Below are positions 1 through 8,024 of a DNA stretch of 64,000 nt, piece after piece. The stretch is from JAJFFW01 sp965263375 (GTDB lineage: Bacteria; Pseudomonadota; Alphaproteobacteria; Caulobacterales; Parvularculaceae). The position numbers were made by a program, and so were the translations under genes. The DNA is taken from positions 1,116,001-1,180,000 of the forward strand of contig OZ253669.1 in NCBI GenBank assembly GCA_965263375.1, read 5' to 3'. Below the pieces are notes generated by a model, which saw only the letters and a program-made list of their open reading frames with translations, had not been told where the DNA came from and did no database searches. How positions within the stretch are numbered: position 1 is the first letter of the stretch; every line of letters begins with the position of its first letter.

Positions 1-1
1 T

Positions 2-2014
2 ATTCGCGGAATTGGCGCCCTTGGCGGTGATCAAAATACATATGGTATTTATATAGACGGTTTTGAAGTGTCAGCGATGAGCACCGCGATTGTCGCGCAA
101 GAGCTTGTTGATATTGAGCGTTTAGAAGTTTTGCGTGGGCCGCAAGGGACGACTTTTGGTCGTAATGTTGTTGCGGGAGCAATTAATATCACGACGAAAG
201 AGCCTGATGACGTATTTTCTGGCTTTCTTGAAGGGGAAGTAGCGCGTTTTGGCACGTATGAAGTAAGGGGCGGTTTAAGCGTACCTTTCACGCCCGATAT
301 TGGGGCGCGTATATCTGCTTATTATCAAAGCACGGATGGTCATCTTAACAATATTGGCGCTGCTGGCGGACGCAATGACCGTGAAGTTTGGGGCGGACGC
401 GTATCGCTCTATGCAAATCCGCTAGAGCAATTGTCTTTTAGAGGATCGATTTCTTATCAAGATTTTCATCAGGGTCTATTTGATGTGATCCCGGATGGTG
501 TTTTGACTGGCAATGCAGTTCTTTTGCAAGGCATTATCGACAGTGGATTTAACCCATTTTTTTCGCCGGGTACATTACCTGCTGGGCCAGATGTGTTTTT
601 CCCCAATCAAAATGACACCGTTGTGTACAACACGCCGAGTTCATTTGATTTTGAAGGTTTTGTAGCAACAGGGCGTGCGGACTATGATTTCGGTTCTTCT
701 TCCTTGGTTGTCGTTGCTGGGTATATTGACACCAAGCAAGTTAGGGTCGAAGATTTTGACCTTTCCCAATTGGATAATATTGTAAGGAATGCGGATTCTG
801 ACGGCTCATTCTTTAGTGTTGAAACCAGACTTCAATCAAATGGCGATGAAAAAGTTGATTGGGTTGTCGGCGGTTATTATTCTAATGGCGAAGAAAATAA
901 TTTCCGAAATTTTGTGAGCGGAGATGATTTTGAGGCTTCGACATTTGTGCCGGGGGCCTTGGTTAATCTTCCCTTCAATACGTCTTTCCTGCCAAACAAT
1001 TCTGTTATATTGAGTAATGATGAAAGTACAAAGAGAGAAAGTTTCGCTTTTTTTGGAGAGTTGGACTACGAATTAACGAGTAGGATGAACATCTCTGCCG
1101 GGTTGCGCTATAGTAACGATACCTCAGAACAAACTGACGTTGATGTCATAGATTTACGAGACAATACATTTGCGGCGCCATTTGTTCCGGGCTGCTTGAC
1201 GATACAATGTCCTGTCGCCATACCTGATGCTCAAGAAGAAACATCTTCTGATAAGCTAACTTGGCGAACTGCGTTAATGTATGAATTGACGTCTGATGTG
1301 AACGTTTATGGTTCGATTTCGACCGGTTACCGGGCTGGCGGTCTGCAATTAAGAAATCCTGCTAGACCTGATTTTGGCCCTGAAGATATCATTAATTACG
1401 AAATTGGCGCTAAAGCGTTTTTGTTTGATAGTCGCGCATGGGTTAATATCGCTGCGTTTTATATGGATTATTCCGATATTCAGGTGTTGACTGAAAGCGT
1501 TTTAACATCAGTTCAGTTTACAGATAATGCAGGCGGAGCTGAGTCTCGCGGTGTTGAGATTGATTTTTCAGCGCAACCTATCCCTGCTCTACAGATATCA
1601 GGCGGTCTAGCATATCTTGATACTGAGATAACACAGTTTGTGGACTTTAATGGTGTTGACAAATCCGGCTTGCGGCTACCTGGAGCGCCCGAATGGACGG
1701 GCCATCTAGCTATCGACTATCAACATCATATTTATAAAAATATAGACGGGTTTATACGCGGCACCTACATTTACAATGGCGAGCAATTTTTGCAACTAAG
1801 CGACGTTGAGACAACAACTAATAAAAAATATGAGCGGTTTGATCTTCGTTTTGGATTAGAGCAAGAAGGCAGTTGGCGATTTGAAGCGTATATAGAAAAT
1901 CTTTTCGATACTATATATACGACCGGTATCAATGATAATTCATTTTCAGCCGCTGGACGTCGCGTGATATCACCGCCGCAAAGATATGGCGCAAGAATGA
2001 GAGTTAGTTTTTGA
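2..2014 (+). CDS. TonB-dependent outer-membrane receptor, C-terminal part (5' end outside window)
   Basis: This is an outer-membrane beta-barrel that imports a ligand using TonB energy. The frame is open from base 2, so signal peptide, TonB box and early plug lie upstream of the window. The visible part begins inside the plug with an IRGIG motif, followed by the hallmark VLRGPQGTTFGRN and GAINITTKEP segments, then about 550 residues of alternating aromatic and polar beta strands. It ends in RMRVSF, the terminal aromatic residue typical of barrels inserted by Bam. The style (VLRGPQGT..GRN) is that of the large receptor families of Caulobacterales and Sphingomonadales that take up many non-siderophore ligands. 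The ligand is unknown; the nearby CoA ligase and crotonase might hint at a hydrophobic acid, but that is only inference. A terminator follows. Confidence 0.93.
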   Translation: MRGIGALGGDQNTYGIYIDGFEVSAMSTAIVAQELVDIERLEVLRGPQGTTFGRNVVAGAINITTKEPDDVFSGFLEGEVARFGTYEVRGGLSVPFTPDIGARISAYYQSTDGHLNNIGAAGGRNDREVWGGRVSLYANPLEQLSFRGSISYQDFHQGLFDVIPDGVLTGNAVLLQGIIDSGFNPFFSPGTLPAGPDVFFPNQNDTVVYNTPSSFDFEGFVATGRADYDFGSSSLVVVAGYIDTKQVRVEDFDLSQLDNIVRNADSDGSFFSVETRLQSNGDEKVDWVVGGYYSNGEENNFRNFVSGDDFEASTFVPGALVNLPFNTSFLPNNSVILSNDESTKRESFAFFGELDYELTSRMNISAGLRYSNDTSEQTDVDVIDLRDNTFAAPFVPGCLTIQCPVAIPDAQEETSSDKLTWRTALMYELTSDVNVYGSISTGYRAGGLQLRNPARPDFGPEDIINYEIGAKAFLFDSRAWVNIAAFYMDYSDIQVLTESVLTSVQFTDNAGGAESRGVEIDFSAQPIPALQISGGLAYLDTEITQFVDFNGVDKSGLRLPGAPEWTGHLAIDYQHHIYKNIDGFIRGTYIYNGEQFLQLSDVETTTNKKYERFDLRFGLEQEGSWRFEAYIENLFDTIYTTGINDNSFSAAGRRVISPPQRYGARMRVSF

Positions 2015-2081
2015 TCACTAAAATTTCAAAACTTTAGCGTAGTTTGCTGATATTTACTAAGCGCTAAAATTTACGATTTTA

Positions 2082-2117
2082 CTTGGCGGGCAGCAGGCTG
2101 TTTCCCGCCAAGTTTTT
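2082..2117 (+). terminator. Rho-independent terminator after the TonB receptor
   Basis: A 9-bp perfect stem (CTTGGCGGG at 2082-2090 with CCCGCCAAG at 2104-2112) and a 13-nt loop are followed directly by TTTTT. It lies 68 bases after the receptor stop codon and is oriented to end that transcript. Confidence 0.85.
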
Positions 2118-2145
2118 ATGTATCAAATATTATTAATAAACTTGC

Positions 2146-2358
2146 TTAAGTGATGCATGAAGTTGATTGGTCAACAGACACATCCAGGATATAGTAAGAT
2201 AAATGTTTGGCGTATCTTATAAAATAATCAGTTAGATGATTAATAGCTTTAGCTATGTAAAATCCTAATAGAAATAATTCATTGTCGCGGTCGCGATTTC
2301 CTTTGCGCACGCGGCCGAAATAATTCCCGTCGAATTCTAACTGCGCGGGCCAGTTCAA
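2146..2358 (-). pseudogene. Possible decayed IS1595-type transposase fragment
   Basis: A 70-codon open stretch contains LEFDGNYFGRVRKGNRDRD, which resembles the E/D-x-YFGG-x-RKGKRGR segment around the first catalytic acidic residue of IS1595-family DDE transposases. The reading starts at TTG with a stop codon shortly upstream, and similarity is lost after about 30 residues, so a functional enzyme is not possible. No terminal inverted repeats were recognised. The remainder of this gap (2118-2145 and 2359-2612) shows no gene: it contains short GC-rich frames on the minus strand broken by stops, consistent with more decayed insertion DNA. The assignment rests on one short motif. Confidence 0.35.
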
Positions 2359-2612
2359 ACGCTTCTTCGTTCAGTTTATAAGCGATGATAATACGCAGGC
2401 GAATATAAAAACATCGCTGCTGTGCCCTTTTTTAATCCGGCAAGTAAACACGCTGCGCGCGCAGGCGCCCGGCGATAAACTGTTCAATGTACTTGTTCAT
2501 CTGACTGTGCTTGAGTTTTGAATGCCTTAAGCGCATCCCGCAATCCTAGATGTATCAAACATCTGGGACACCCCTAAACTTATGCACTCACTCGACAGTA
2601 CTTTCAGGTCTT

Positions 2613-3716
2613 TTATGGTGCTGTCTGTTTGGCCGGGCGTAAACACCGCCAAAAACCAATCGTTAAAATGGGACCGACAAGAAGGATCAGAAAAGCATAA
2701 GTGAGATAGCCATATCCTTTGGCGACTATTTCTATCACACCAAACTGTACCCCAATAACAAGAGACAAAAAGATGACAAACATGCCGACTGATGCGCGCG
2801 CCCAAGGCGGGAGTTGCCAATTAAACCGGCTAGTCGCTCCCGCTGCGAGGCGTGCGTTCAAAGCGTTCAGGCTGCCAATGCCGGTTTGCGCTAACGTACC
2901 GAATATAACTATGTCAAACAAGATGGTCAGTCCACCAATATCCGCTGCATTTAAGACAACTGTCAACGGCACTGGTTCGTTTAATATCTCCGGCATAAAA
3001 GCAAAGAGGGCTATTGCGAAGATAAAGGCGGGAAGCATGCCAAGGATTCCAGCAAAAATGCCCGCTAGGCGCGCTTCTTTTTTGGATTGAAGAGGTTTTA
3101 GAGCGAACAGGATGGCGGGAAACGCTGCAAGATTATAGCCTGCATATTGAACGGCGCCAAGTAACCATGAAGAATGCGTTTGTGCATGAAGGATGGATGA
3201 ATTTATTTTATCAGCATATAGAGTAAAAATGATTATGAAGAGTATTATATATGTAAAATATAATAAAATTGACCAATATACCATTAAATTGCGTAATGTT
3301 TTTTCAGGCGGCAACAGGCCTAAACACAACATTATAGCAAGCGCAATGACCCCCCATATTGGTGATGCGCCAAGGCGGTTAGCCACAATTATGCCAGCGG
3401 CGTCGCTGATGACTGCTATCACAAGGATAAGAAAAGTCAGAAAAACTGCTTCTAACGCAAAGCGCAGTGGTCCAATCAAATCACGCATCAACCCGTCATA
3501 ATTATAATTTCGGGTAAGGACGGCATAGTTGAAGGCAATCGATAAAAAGAAGCCCCATAAAATCATGGTTGCGGCCATGCCTAATAATGCGCCGCCGATG
3601 CCGTGACTGAGAAAGAATGTCACTAGCTCTCGACCTGTCGCATATCCGCCGCCAATGACAACGCCGACAAACACCAACCCTGGTGAGAGGCAACGTAGCA
3701 GCTTTTGTAAATCCAT
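2613..3716 (-). CDS. YkvI-family polytopic membrane protein
   Basis: This is an integral inner-membrane protein of 367 residues with about ten hydrophobic helices. The N-terminus carries the GGGYATGRE segment characteristic of the YkvI family, which has a LeuT/APC-like fold and is usually annotated as an uncharacterised transporter. A broken first helix with a glycine-rich unwound stretch fits a secondary transporter, but substrate and coupling ion cannot be read from sequence. It ends with a basic cytoplasmic tail (CLRPAKQ). The gene stands alone: the next minus-strand gene upstream (TetR) is 350 bp away, so it probably has its own promoter. The ATG start is the first in frame; a weak GGAAAA ribosome-binding site precedes it. 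Confidence 0.8.
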   Translation of the reverse strand: MDLQKLLRCLSPGLVFVGVVIGGGYATGRELVTFFLSHGIGGALLGMAATMILWGFFLSIAFNYAVLTRNYNYDGLMRDLIGPLRFALEAVFLTFLILVIAVISDAAGIIVANRLGASPIWGVIALAIMLCLGLLPPEKTLRNLMVYWSILLYFTYIILFIIIFTLYADKINSSILHAQTHSSWLLGAVQYAGYNLAAFPAILFALKPLQSKKEARLAGIFAGILGMLPAFIFAIALFAFMPEILNEPVPLTVVLNAADIGGLTILFDIVIFGTLAQTGIGSLNALNARLAAGATSRFNWQLPPWARASVGMFVIFLSLVIGVQFGVIEIVAKGYGYLTYAFLILLVGPILTIGFWRCLRPAKQTAP

Positions 3717-4068
3717 ATTATTTTCCAGGAGCCGTATGAGTTTTGCTTGAATGTTGCTGCTTTTGATATTTACTTAGTGAGTATTAAGAATACTTCTTCT
3801 ATGAAATAATCTAGGCCTGTCCATTTTTCCATATTCGACAATATAGCAATAGATAGATCAAGAGCTGGACCAGAATAAGTATTTCAGTTAATCGCATGTG
3901 CATATATTTCCGAAACGTGCCAATGGGGTGGCCTTTGGGTCGTTGCGGGTGGTATAATTGAGAATATCCTCAATTTGTCAAGATGGCGCACCGCCAGGCG
4001 CCATAAAAAGCGAGTATGATTAGCGATGTGAGGTTGATCTTTAGGGAGAAGACAGGCTTACAGAGCGT
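3717..4068. other. Intergenic stretch, 352 bp, no gene seen
   Basis: No open frame of interest. The stretch would carry the promoter of the minus-strand YkvI gene and the 3' end of the TetR transcript. A small perfect hairpin, ATGGCGC (3983-3989) with GCGCCAT (3998-4004), is present, but no T-run follows in either direction, so it is not called a terminator. Confidence 0.5.
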
Positions 4069-4803
4069 TTAATCAACGTCAGCTAATTGTCCGTCTATAT
4101 TCATTAAAAATTGAGCAGGACGCTTTAATTCGGCATTTATATTAGTGCCAGGATAAAGAACATTATACCATATGACAGAAAGAACATCTATTACGTCGTC
4201 AATTTTCATTTGGGGAGAAATTGCTTTCCAGCTATTGGTTTCTGTATTATTTACAAAAATTGATCTCGTTAAATCTACTGTCATGGCATCAAGTGCGGCG
4301 ACTGCAAATAAAACAACATTTTTGTTAATTGAGCCCTTAGGGTAGCGCCTAAGAACAGAGCTTGCGACATATTCATGCCATGAAAAATTCATTTTTGCGT
4401 ATTCTGCGGCAAAGTCCGGGTCGACCTCAATGCGTTGAAAAACAGCTCTTATAAGGTTTCCATTCGCGATCGTGGTTTCAATCCAACTTCTATTTGTTTC
4501 TCTGATGTTCTCAAATGCAGAGCGGGCGATCGTGGTTTTAGGACTTTGCCAGACACTCGCTGCTAAAAAGTCATTCATAACCTCTGTGACAATTTCATTT
4601 TTGTCGGAGAAATAGACATAAAGGGTGCCCTCAGACACGCCCGCCTCTTCGGTGATATGAATAGAGCGCAGATCGGTATAACCGTGCCGGTCAAGACAGA
4701 CGGCCGTTGCAAGCAGCAATTTCGCACGGGTTCGTTCCCCTTTGCGTTTTGGCGCGTTGGTTTTTTGTTTTTCTGATAAACGATCGATGTACCCAAATGT
4801 CAT
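4069..4803 (-). CDS. TetR/AcrR-family transcriptional regulator
   Basis: A one-domain repressor of 244 residues. The N-terminal HTH spans about residues 20-66: a basic lead-in (KGERTRAKLL), then GVSEGTLYVYFSDKNEI, the classic TetR recognition helix and following helix. The C-terminal ligand-binding part is not diagnostic. It lies divergent from the acyl-CoA ligase and crotonase genes with about 150 bp between its start and the preferred ligase start. By analogy with FadR/PaaR/LiuR-type TetR proteins it may repress those genes and respond to a CoA thioester; this is inference from position only. The first 18 residues ahead of the HTH are basic and probably disordered. Confidence 0.88.
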   Translation of the reverse strand: MTFGYIDRLSEKQKTNAPKRKGERTRAKLLLATAVCLDRHGYTDLRSIHITEEAGVSEGTLYVYFSDKNEIVTEVMNDFLAASVWQSPKTTIARSAFENIRETNRSWIETTIANGNLIRAVFQRIEVDPDFAAEYAKMNFSWHEYVASSVLRRYPKGSINKNVVLFAVAALDAMTVDLTRSIFVNNTETNSWKAISPQMKIDDVIDVLSVIWYNVLYPGTNINAELKRPAQFLMNIDGQLADVD

Positions 4804-4957
4804 AGAAAAATTTTGTCAGATTCTTTTGTGAAAAGCCATAGCGTTGTGGGGGCAAAAGAATTTACTGGACAAAATTGAGGAATTGCTCATAATAATTTCG
4901 ACAGTCGTGGATGAGGTCTTTCGCTCGGTCAACATCGCTGGAGGAACGCAGAAATAT

Positions 4958-6562
4958 ATGCTTCATGCAGAAGAAAACAATAAAAACGACCAACAGCTGA
5001 AGCCTGAAATTTTAAGCGATTTTGTTGCTAAATGGGCTTTGAAAACGCCTGATGCCGAGGCTTTGATTGGACCCGATGAGCGTATTTCCTATGCCGTGCT
5101 AAACCAAAGGGTGCGCCGTTGTGCGAGTAAGTTACTTGCTTTAGGACTTGGGCCTAGAGACCGTGTGGCGATGATTGGGACGCCCAACGATCGTTATGTT
5201 GTTGTCTATTTGGCGACAATGTCAATTGGAGCGGTTTGGGTTGGACTGAATCCGCGTTATCAACAGTCAGAATTGGTGCGAAACGTCGCGGACTGTCAAC
5301 CGTCTGTATTGTTTGCATATAAAAGCATCGCTGATCGTTCTTATTGTGAAGCCATAGAAGCGATTGAAGAAGTAGTCGAGGGAGCGCTTGACATCGTGCT
5401 TCTCGATAGTGCGGAAGACGCGAATGGTGGTAAGATCAGTTGGCGTAGCGTTTTGCAAACGCCAATAGATGAAGGAGCGCTCCACACAGCGCGTCAATCA
5501 ATCGAACCGACGGATGCCGCCGTTATTGTTTATACATCCGGCTCGACAGGCGCCCCTAAGGGGGCTGTGCTCTCTCACTCGGCCGTATCAAAATACGCGC
5601 AAATTCAAAATGATGTTTGGCCAGTAGATCCAATTCGCACGCTAAATTACTTTCCGATTAATCATGTCGGTTGTTTAGTTGACGTGACCGCGCCGTGTCT
5701 TGTGGGCGGCGGGGCAATGGTTCTTATGGAGCAATTTGAGCCGGCCGGAGCCCTCAACATTCTTGCAAAAGAAAAAATCACCGTGTGGGGAGGCGTGCCA
5801 GCCGTTTTCCAATTGCAGTTGGCGTTTTGCAAAATATCAGACTACGATCTTTCAAATGTTCAACTTATTGTTTGGGAAGGCGGCGCGATGCCGCTTGAGA
5901 CCATTCGTGCTCTAAAGGAAGTCTGTCCAAGGCTAGCGACAAACTACTCAATGACGGAATCAACTGGAGCGATCACTATCGTTGAGCCGACTGATGACGA
6001 GGACATTTTAAGCAGCTCTGTCGGGACGCCTTTGGCTGGGGTGGAGGTCCGTTTGCAGCGTAGCGATGACGAGGCGTCGAGCGACAATAGGGTGGGGGAG
6101 ATAGAAATTAAATCCCCTTATCAAATGACGGAATATTGGGGGCGTGAGGATGAAACCAAGCGCGCCTTTACTGAAGATGGTTGGTTAAAGACAGGCGATC
6201 TTGGCGTCTGGCGTGAGGATGGGCGTCTTAAATTGGTCGGCCGTTCTAAGGAAATGTATAAGTCTGGCGGTTATAATGTTTATCCCAGAGAAATAGAAGC
6301 CGTCTTGGAAAGCCACCCTGATGTCTATGCGGTCGCTGTGGTTAGCGCCCCCGATCCCATCTGGGATGAAGTCGGCGTTGCTTTTGTTGTTGCGGGAGGC
6401 GGATTAACGCAAGACGACTTGCAAGGATATTGTCGCGATAAGCTTGCAAATTATAAAATCCCTAAAAAAATTTCCTTAGTAAGCGAATTGCCTCTGCTTC
6501 CTATCGGAAAAGTTGACAAAAAAACACTCAAAGAAAATGCAAAAAATATATATGGATCATAA
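4958..6562 (+). CDS. Acyl-CoA synthetase / AMP-dependent CoA ligase
   Basis: ATP-dependent activation of a carboxylic acid to its CoA thioester through an acyl-adenylate. The ANL-superfamily motifs are all present: P-loop-like YTSGSTGAPKG at residue 192, GWLKTGDLG with the ribose-binding Asp near 414, YKSGGYNVYPREIE at the hinge region, and the C-terminal catalytic lysine in IGKVDKK near 518. Length (534 residues) is normal. I chose the ATG at 4958, with GGAGG 13 bases upstream, over an in-frame TTG at 4844 that would add 38 unconserved residues and has no ribosome-binding site. The acid substrate is not predictable; medium-chain, aromatic or terpenoid acids are all compatible. It is followed after 3 bases by a crotonase, so the pair is one operon, divergent from a TetR regulator. 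Confidence 0.9.
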   Translation: MLHAEENNKNDQQLKPEILSDFVAKWALKTPDAEALIGPDERISYAVLNQRVRRCASKLLALGLGPRDRVAMIGTPNDRYVVVYLATMSIGAVWVGLNPRYQQSELVRNVADCQPSVLFAYKSIADRSYCEAIEAIEEVVEGALDIVLLDSAEDANGGKISWRSVLQTPIDEGALHTARQSIEPTDAAVIVYTSGSTGAPKGAVLSHSAVSKYAQIQNDVWPVDPIRTLNYFPINHVGCLVDVTAPCLVGGGAMVLMEQFEPAGALNILAKEKITVWGGVPAVFQLQLAFCKISDYDLSNVQLIVWEGGAMPLETIRALKEVCPRLATNYSMTESTGAITIVEPTDDEDILSSSVGTPLAGVEVRLQRSDDEASSDNRVGEIEIKSPYQMTEYWGREDETKRAFTEDGWLKTGDLGVWREDGRLKLVGRSKEMYKSGGYNVYPREIEAVLESHPDVYAVAVVSAPDPIWDEVGVAFVVAGGGLTQDDLQGYCRDKLANYKIPKKISLVSELPLLPIGKVDKKTLKENAKNIYGS

Positions 6563-6565
6563 ATA

Positions 6566-7321
6566 ATGAGTGCAGTATTATATAATAAGAATAGTAACTA
6601 TGCAGAGATTATTCTCAATCGGCCGGATCGTTTGAATGCAATTAATGCCGCGTTACTCAGTGAGTTATCAGAAGCGCTTGAAACAGCTGAGCGAAGCGCG
6701 GATATCCGCCTTGTTGTTTTAAAGGGCGAAGGACGTTCATTTTCAACAGGGGATGATCTTGTAGAGTTTGCGAATGCAAATCCGACGGATCAAATGAAAG
6801 AAGAATTTATCGACAATTTGCAGGATGTAACCCGGCGAATTATGTTTGGCGATACAACTGTTGTCTGTGCTGTCCATGGATGGGTGGTTGGCGGAGCAGC
6901 TGCTTGGCCTTTGAATGCCGATTTTTCTATATGGTCTGATAATACGAAGTTTTATCTTCCTGAAGCAGGATACGGAATGTTCGTAAGCGGCGGGGTTTCG
7001 GTATTACTTTCCGAGCTATGCGGATCGCAACGCGCATCGGAAATAATGATGTGTGGCCAAAAACTTAGTATTGAAGATTTATCCCGTGATCGTTTGGCGC
7101 CGAAAATCGTTCCGTCAAGTCAATTTGCAGAAGCTATCGATGATTTTGTCGCCTCACTATTATCCTTGCCCAGCGCTTCTTTGCGCAGATATAAAGCCGC
7201 GAGAGTTTCAAAAATTCGCGAAGATATTGAAAAAGCTTTGTTGATTGAAAAGTCTATTTTGCTTAATTTGAGTGATGGTGAGGTCATTTTGGAACGCTTA
7301 CCAGAACTAGCGCGGGGATGA
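6566..7321 (+). CDS. Enoyl-CoA hydratase/isomerase (crotonase) family protein
   Basis: A crotonase-fold protein of 251 residues that would act on a CoA thioester made by the ligase directly upstream (3-bp gap, same operon). Visible family landmarks are NRPDRLNAI near the N-terminus, the first oxyanion-hole region GRSFSTGDDL, the second oxyanion-hole region HGWVVGGAAAW, and LPEAGYGMF. In hydratases two glutamates act, one a few residues after the GG of the oxyanion hole and one in the LPE position. Here only the latter is kept; the former is in AAAW. That pattern is more like isomerases, hydrolases or decarboxylases of the superfamily than a classical hydratase. The C-terminal trimerisation helices look complete. 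Exact reaction unknown. Confidence 0.87.
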   Translation: MSAVLYNKNSNYAEIILNRPDRLNAINAALLSELSEALETAERSADIRLVVLKGEGRSFSTGDDLVEFANANPTDQMKEEFIDNLQDVTRRIMFGDTTVVCAVHGWVVGGAAAWPLNADFSIWSDNTKFYLPEAGYGMFVSGGVSVLLSELCGSQRASEIMMCGQKLSIEDLSRDRLAPKIVPSSQFAEAIDDFVASLLSLPSASLRRYKAARVSKIREDIEKALLIEKSILLNLSDGEVILERLPELARG

Positions 7322-8024
7322 TTTTTAGTGATGGCCAGAGTGGCTTGTGTAAGTAGGTTACGGGCATTTTTAGCTCATATAACTACTTTCCATGAGGTGA
7401 CGGCTGGTGAGCGCTTGCAAGTTCATACCGACGTTGAAAATATTGCCTTTAAACTTCCTCTGTCCGTTGTCTTTCCCGCCTAAAACGGGTGTCCCCACCG
7501 GTTACCGTAAACTCGCATATTCATGATGCAATCCGCCCAGATGAGTGGGCGAAGTAGTGCTTTCGCATGGATTGCTACTCTAGCCTCGGGGAAGAAACGA
7601 TAAAGAAATGCCAGGATCAGGCGATCGCTACGTCGCGAGAAGAGCTGCCTAGGCGCTTGTCGCCTTAGTGTCGTCACTTGCTGGCGCGGCGGTGTGATCT
7701 CCGCTTCAAGCGCGGAATGCGGTTCTGTCATATTTGATAGAAAAAGAATGAAGAGCCTCAGCCTGTCCATGTTCGAGGGCAGAATTTGCTTCCATCAGCG
7801 CGTGGATTTCGCGATATTTTTGTCTAAGGTCCCCCCCCCGCCACCAACTGCCGATTTAATCTCACAGCGTATGCATAATCATGGCCCTTTAAGGGCGGAT
7901 CAATCCGCGCCAAGCTGCGCCATAATGTACTTACCCATTTTTTCAATGGCTTATTGGTGGGCTTTTCCTGCCTCTTAATTGAGGCTAGTTTCTTCCGGCA
8001 TATTCAACTGGGAGGGGCGAAGCC
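7322..8024. other. 703-bp degraded intergenic stretch with insertion-sequence remnant
   Basis: Apart from the transposase fragment at 7480-7770, no gene is evident. A 50-codon frame at 7330-7482 on the plus strand starts just after the crotonase but has no recognisable content. A run of nine C residues lies at 7831-7839. The final part (about 7980-8024) should hold the leader of the VWA gene, whose start is preceded by a good ribosome-binding site (GGGAGGGG). The broken coding content fits an old insertion scar. Confidence 0.5.
7480..7770 (-). pseudogene. Transposase (integrase-core type) N-terminal remnant
   Basis: About 45 residues resemble the N-terminus of a widespread rhizobial/alphaproteobacterial transposase with an integrase core: an ALEAEI..PRQQ..TLRRQAP segment, then SDRLILAFLYRFFPEA. 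In intact relatives the protein continues into a TVxRWHRxxFRxxWRWKSR helix and the DDE domain; here the frame departs after the FPEA motif and stops, so the gene is truncated and inactive. No inverted repeats or target duplications were recognised. Family assignment is from memory of the motif pattern and needs a search. Confidence 0.5.

Noticed and set aside
3983..4004. Perfect 7-bp hairpin between YkvI and TetR genes
   Set aside because: No T-run follows on either strand, so it is not a terminator; no other role is evident.
7694..7978. A 94-codon plus-strand frame before the VWA gene
   Set aside because: It lies opposite the transposase remnant, crosses the C9 run and has no signal or family content.
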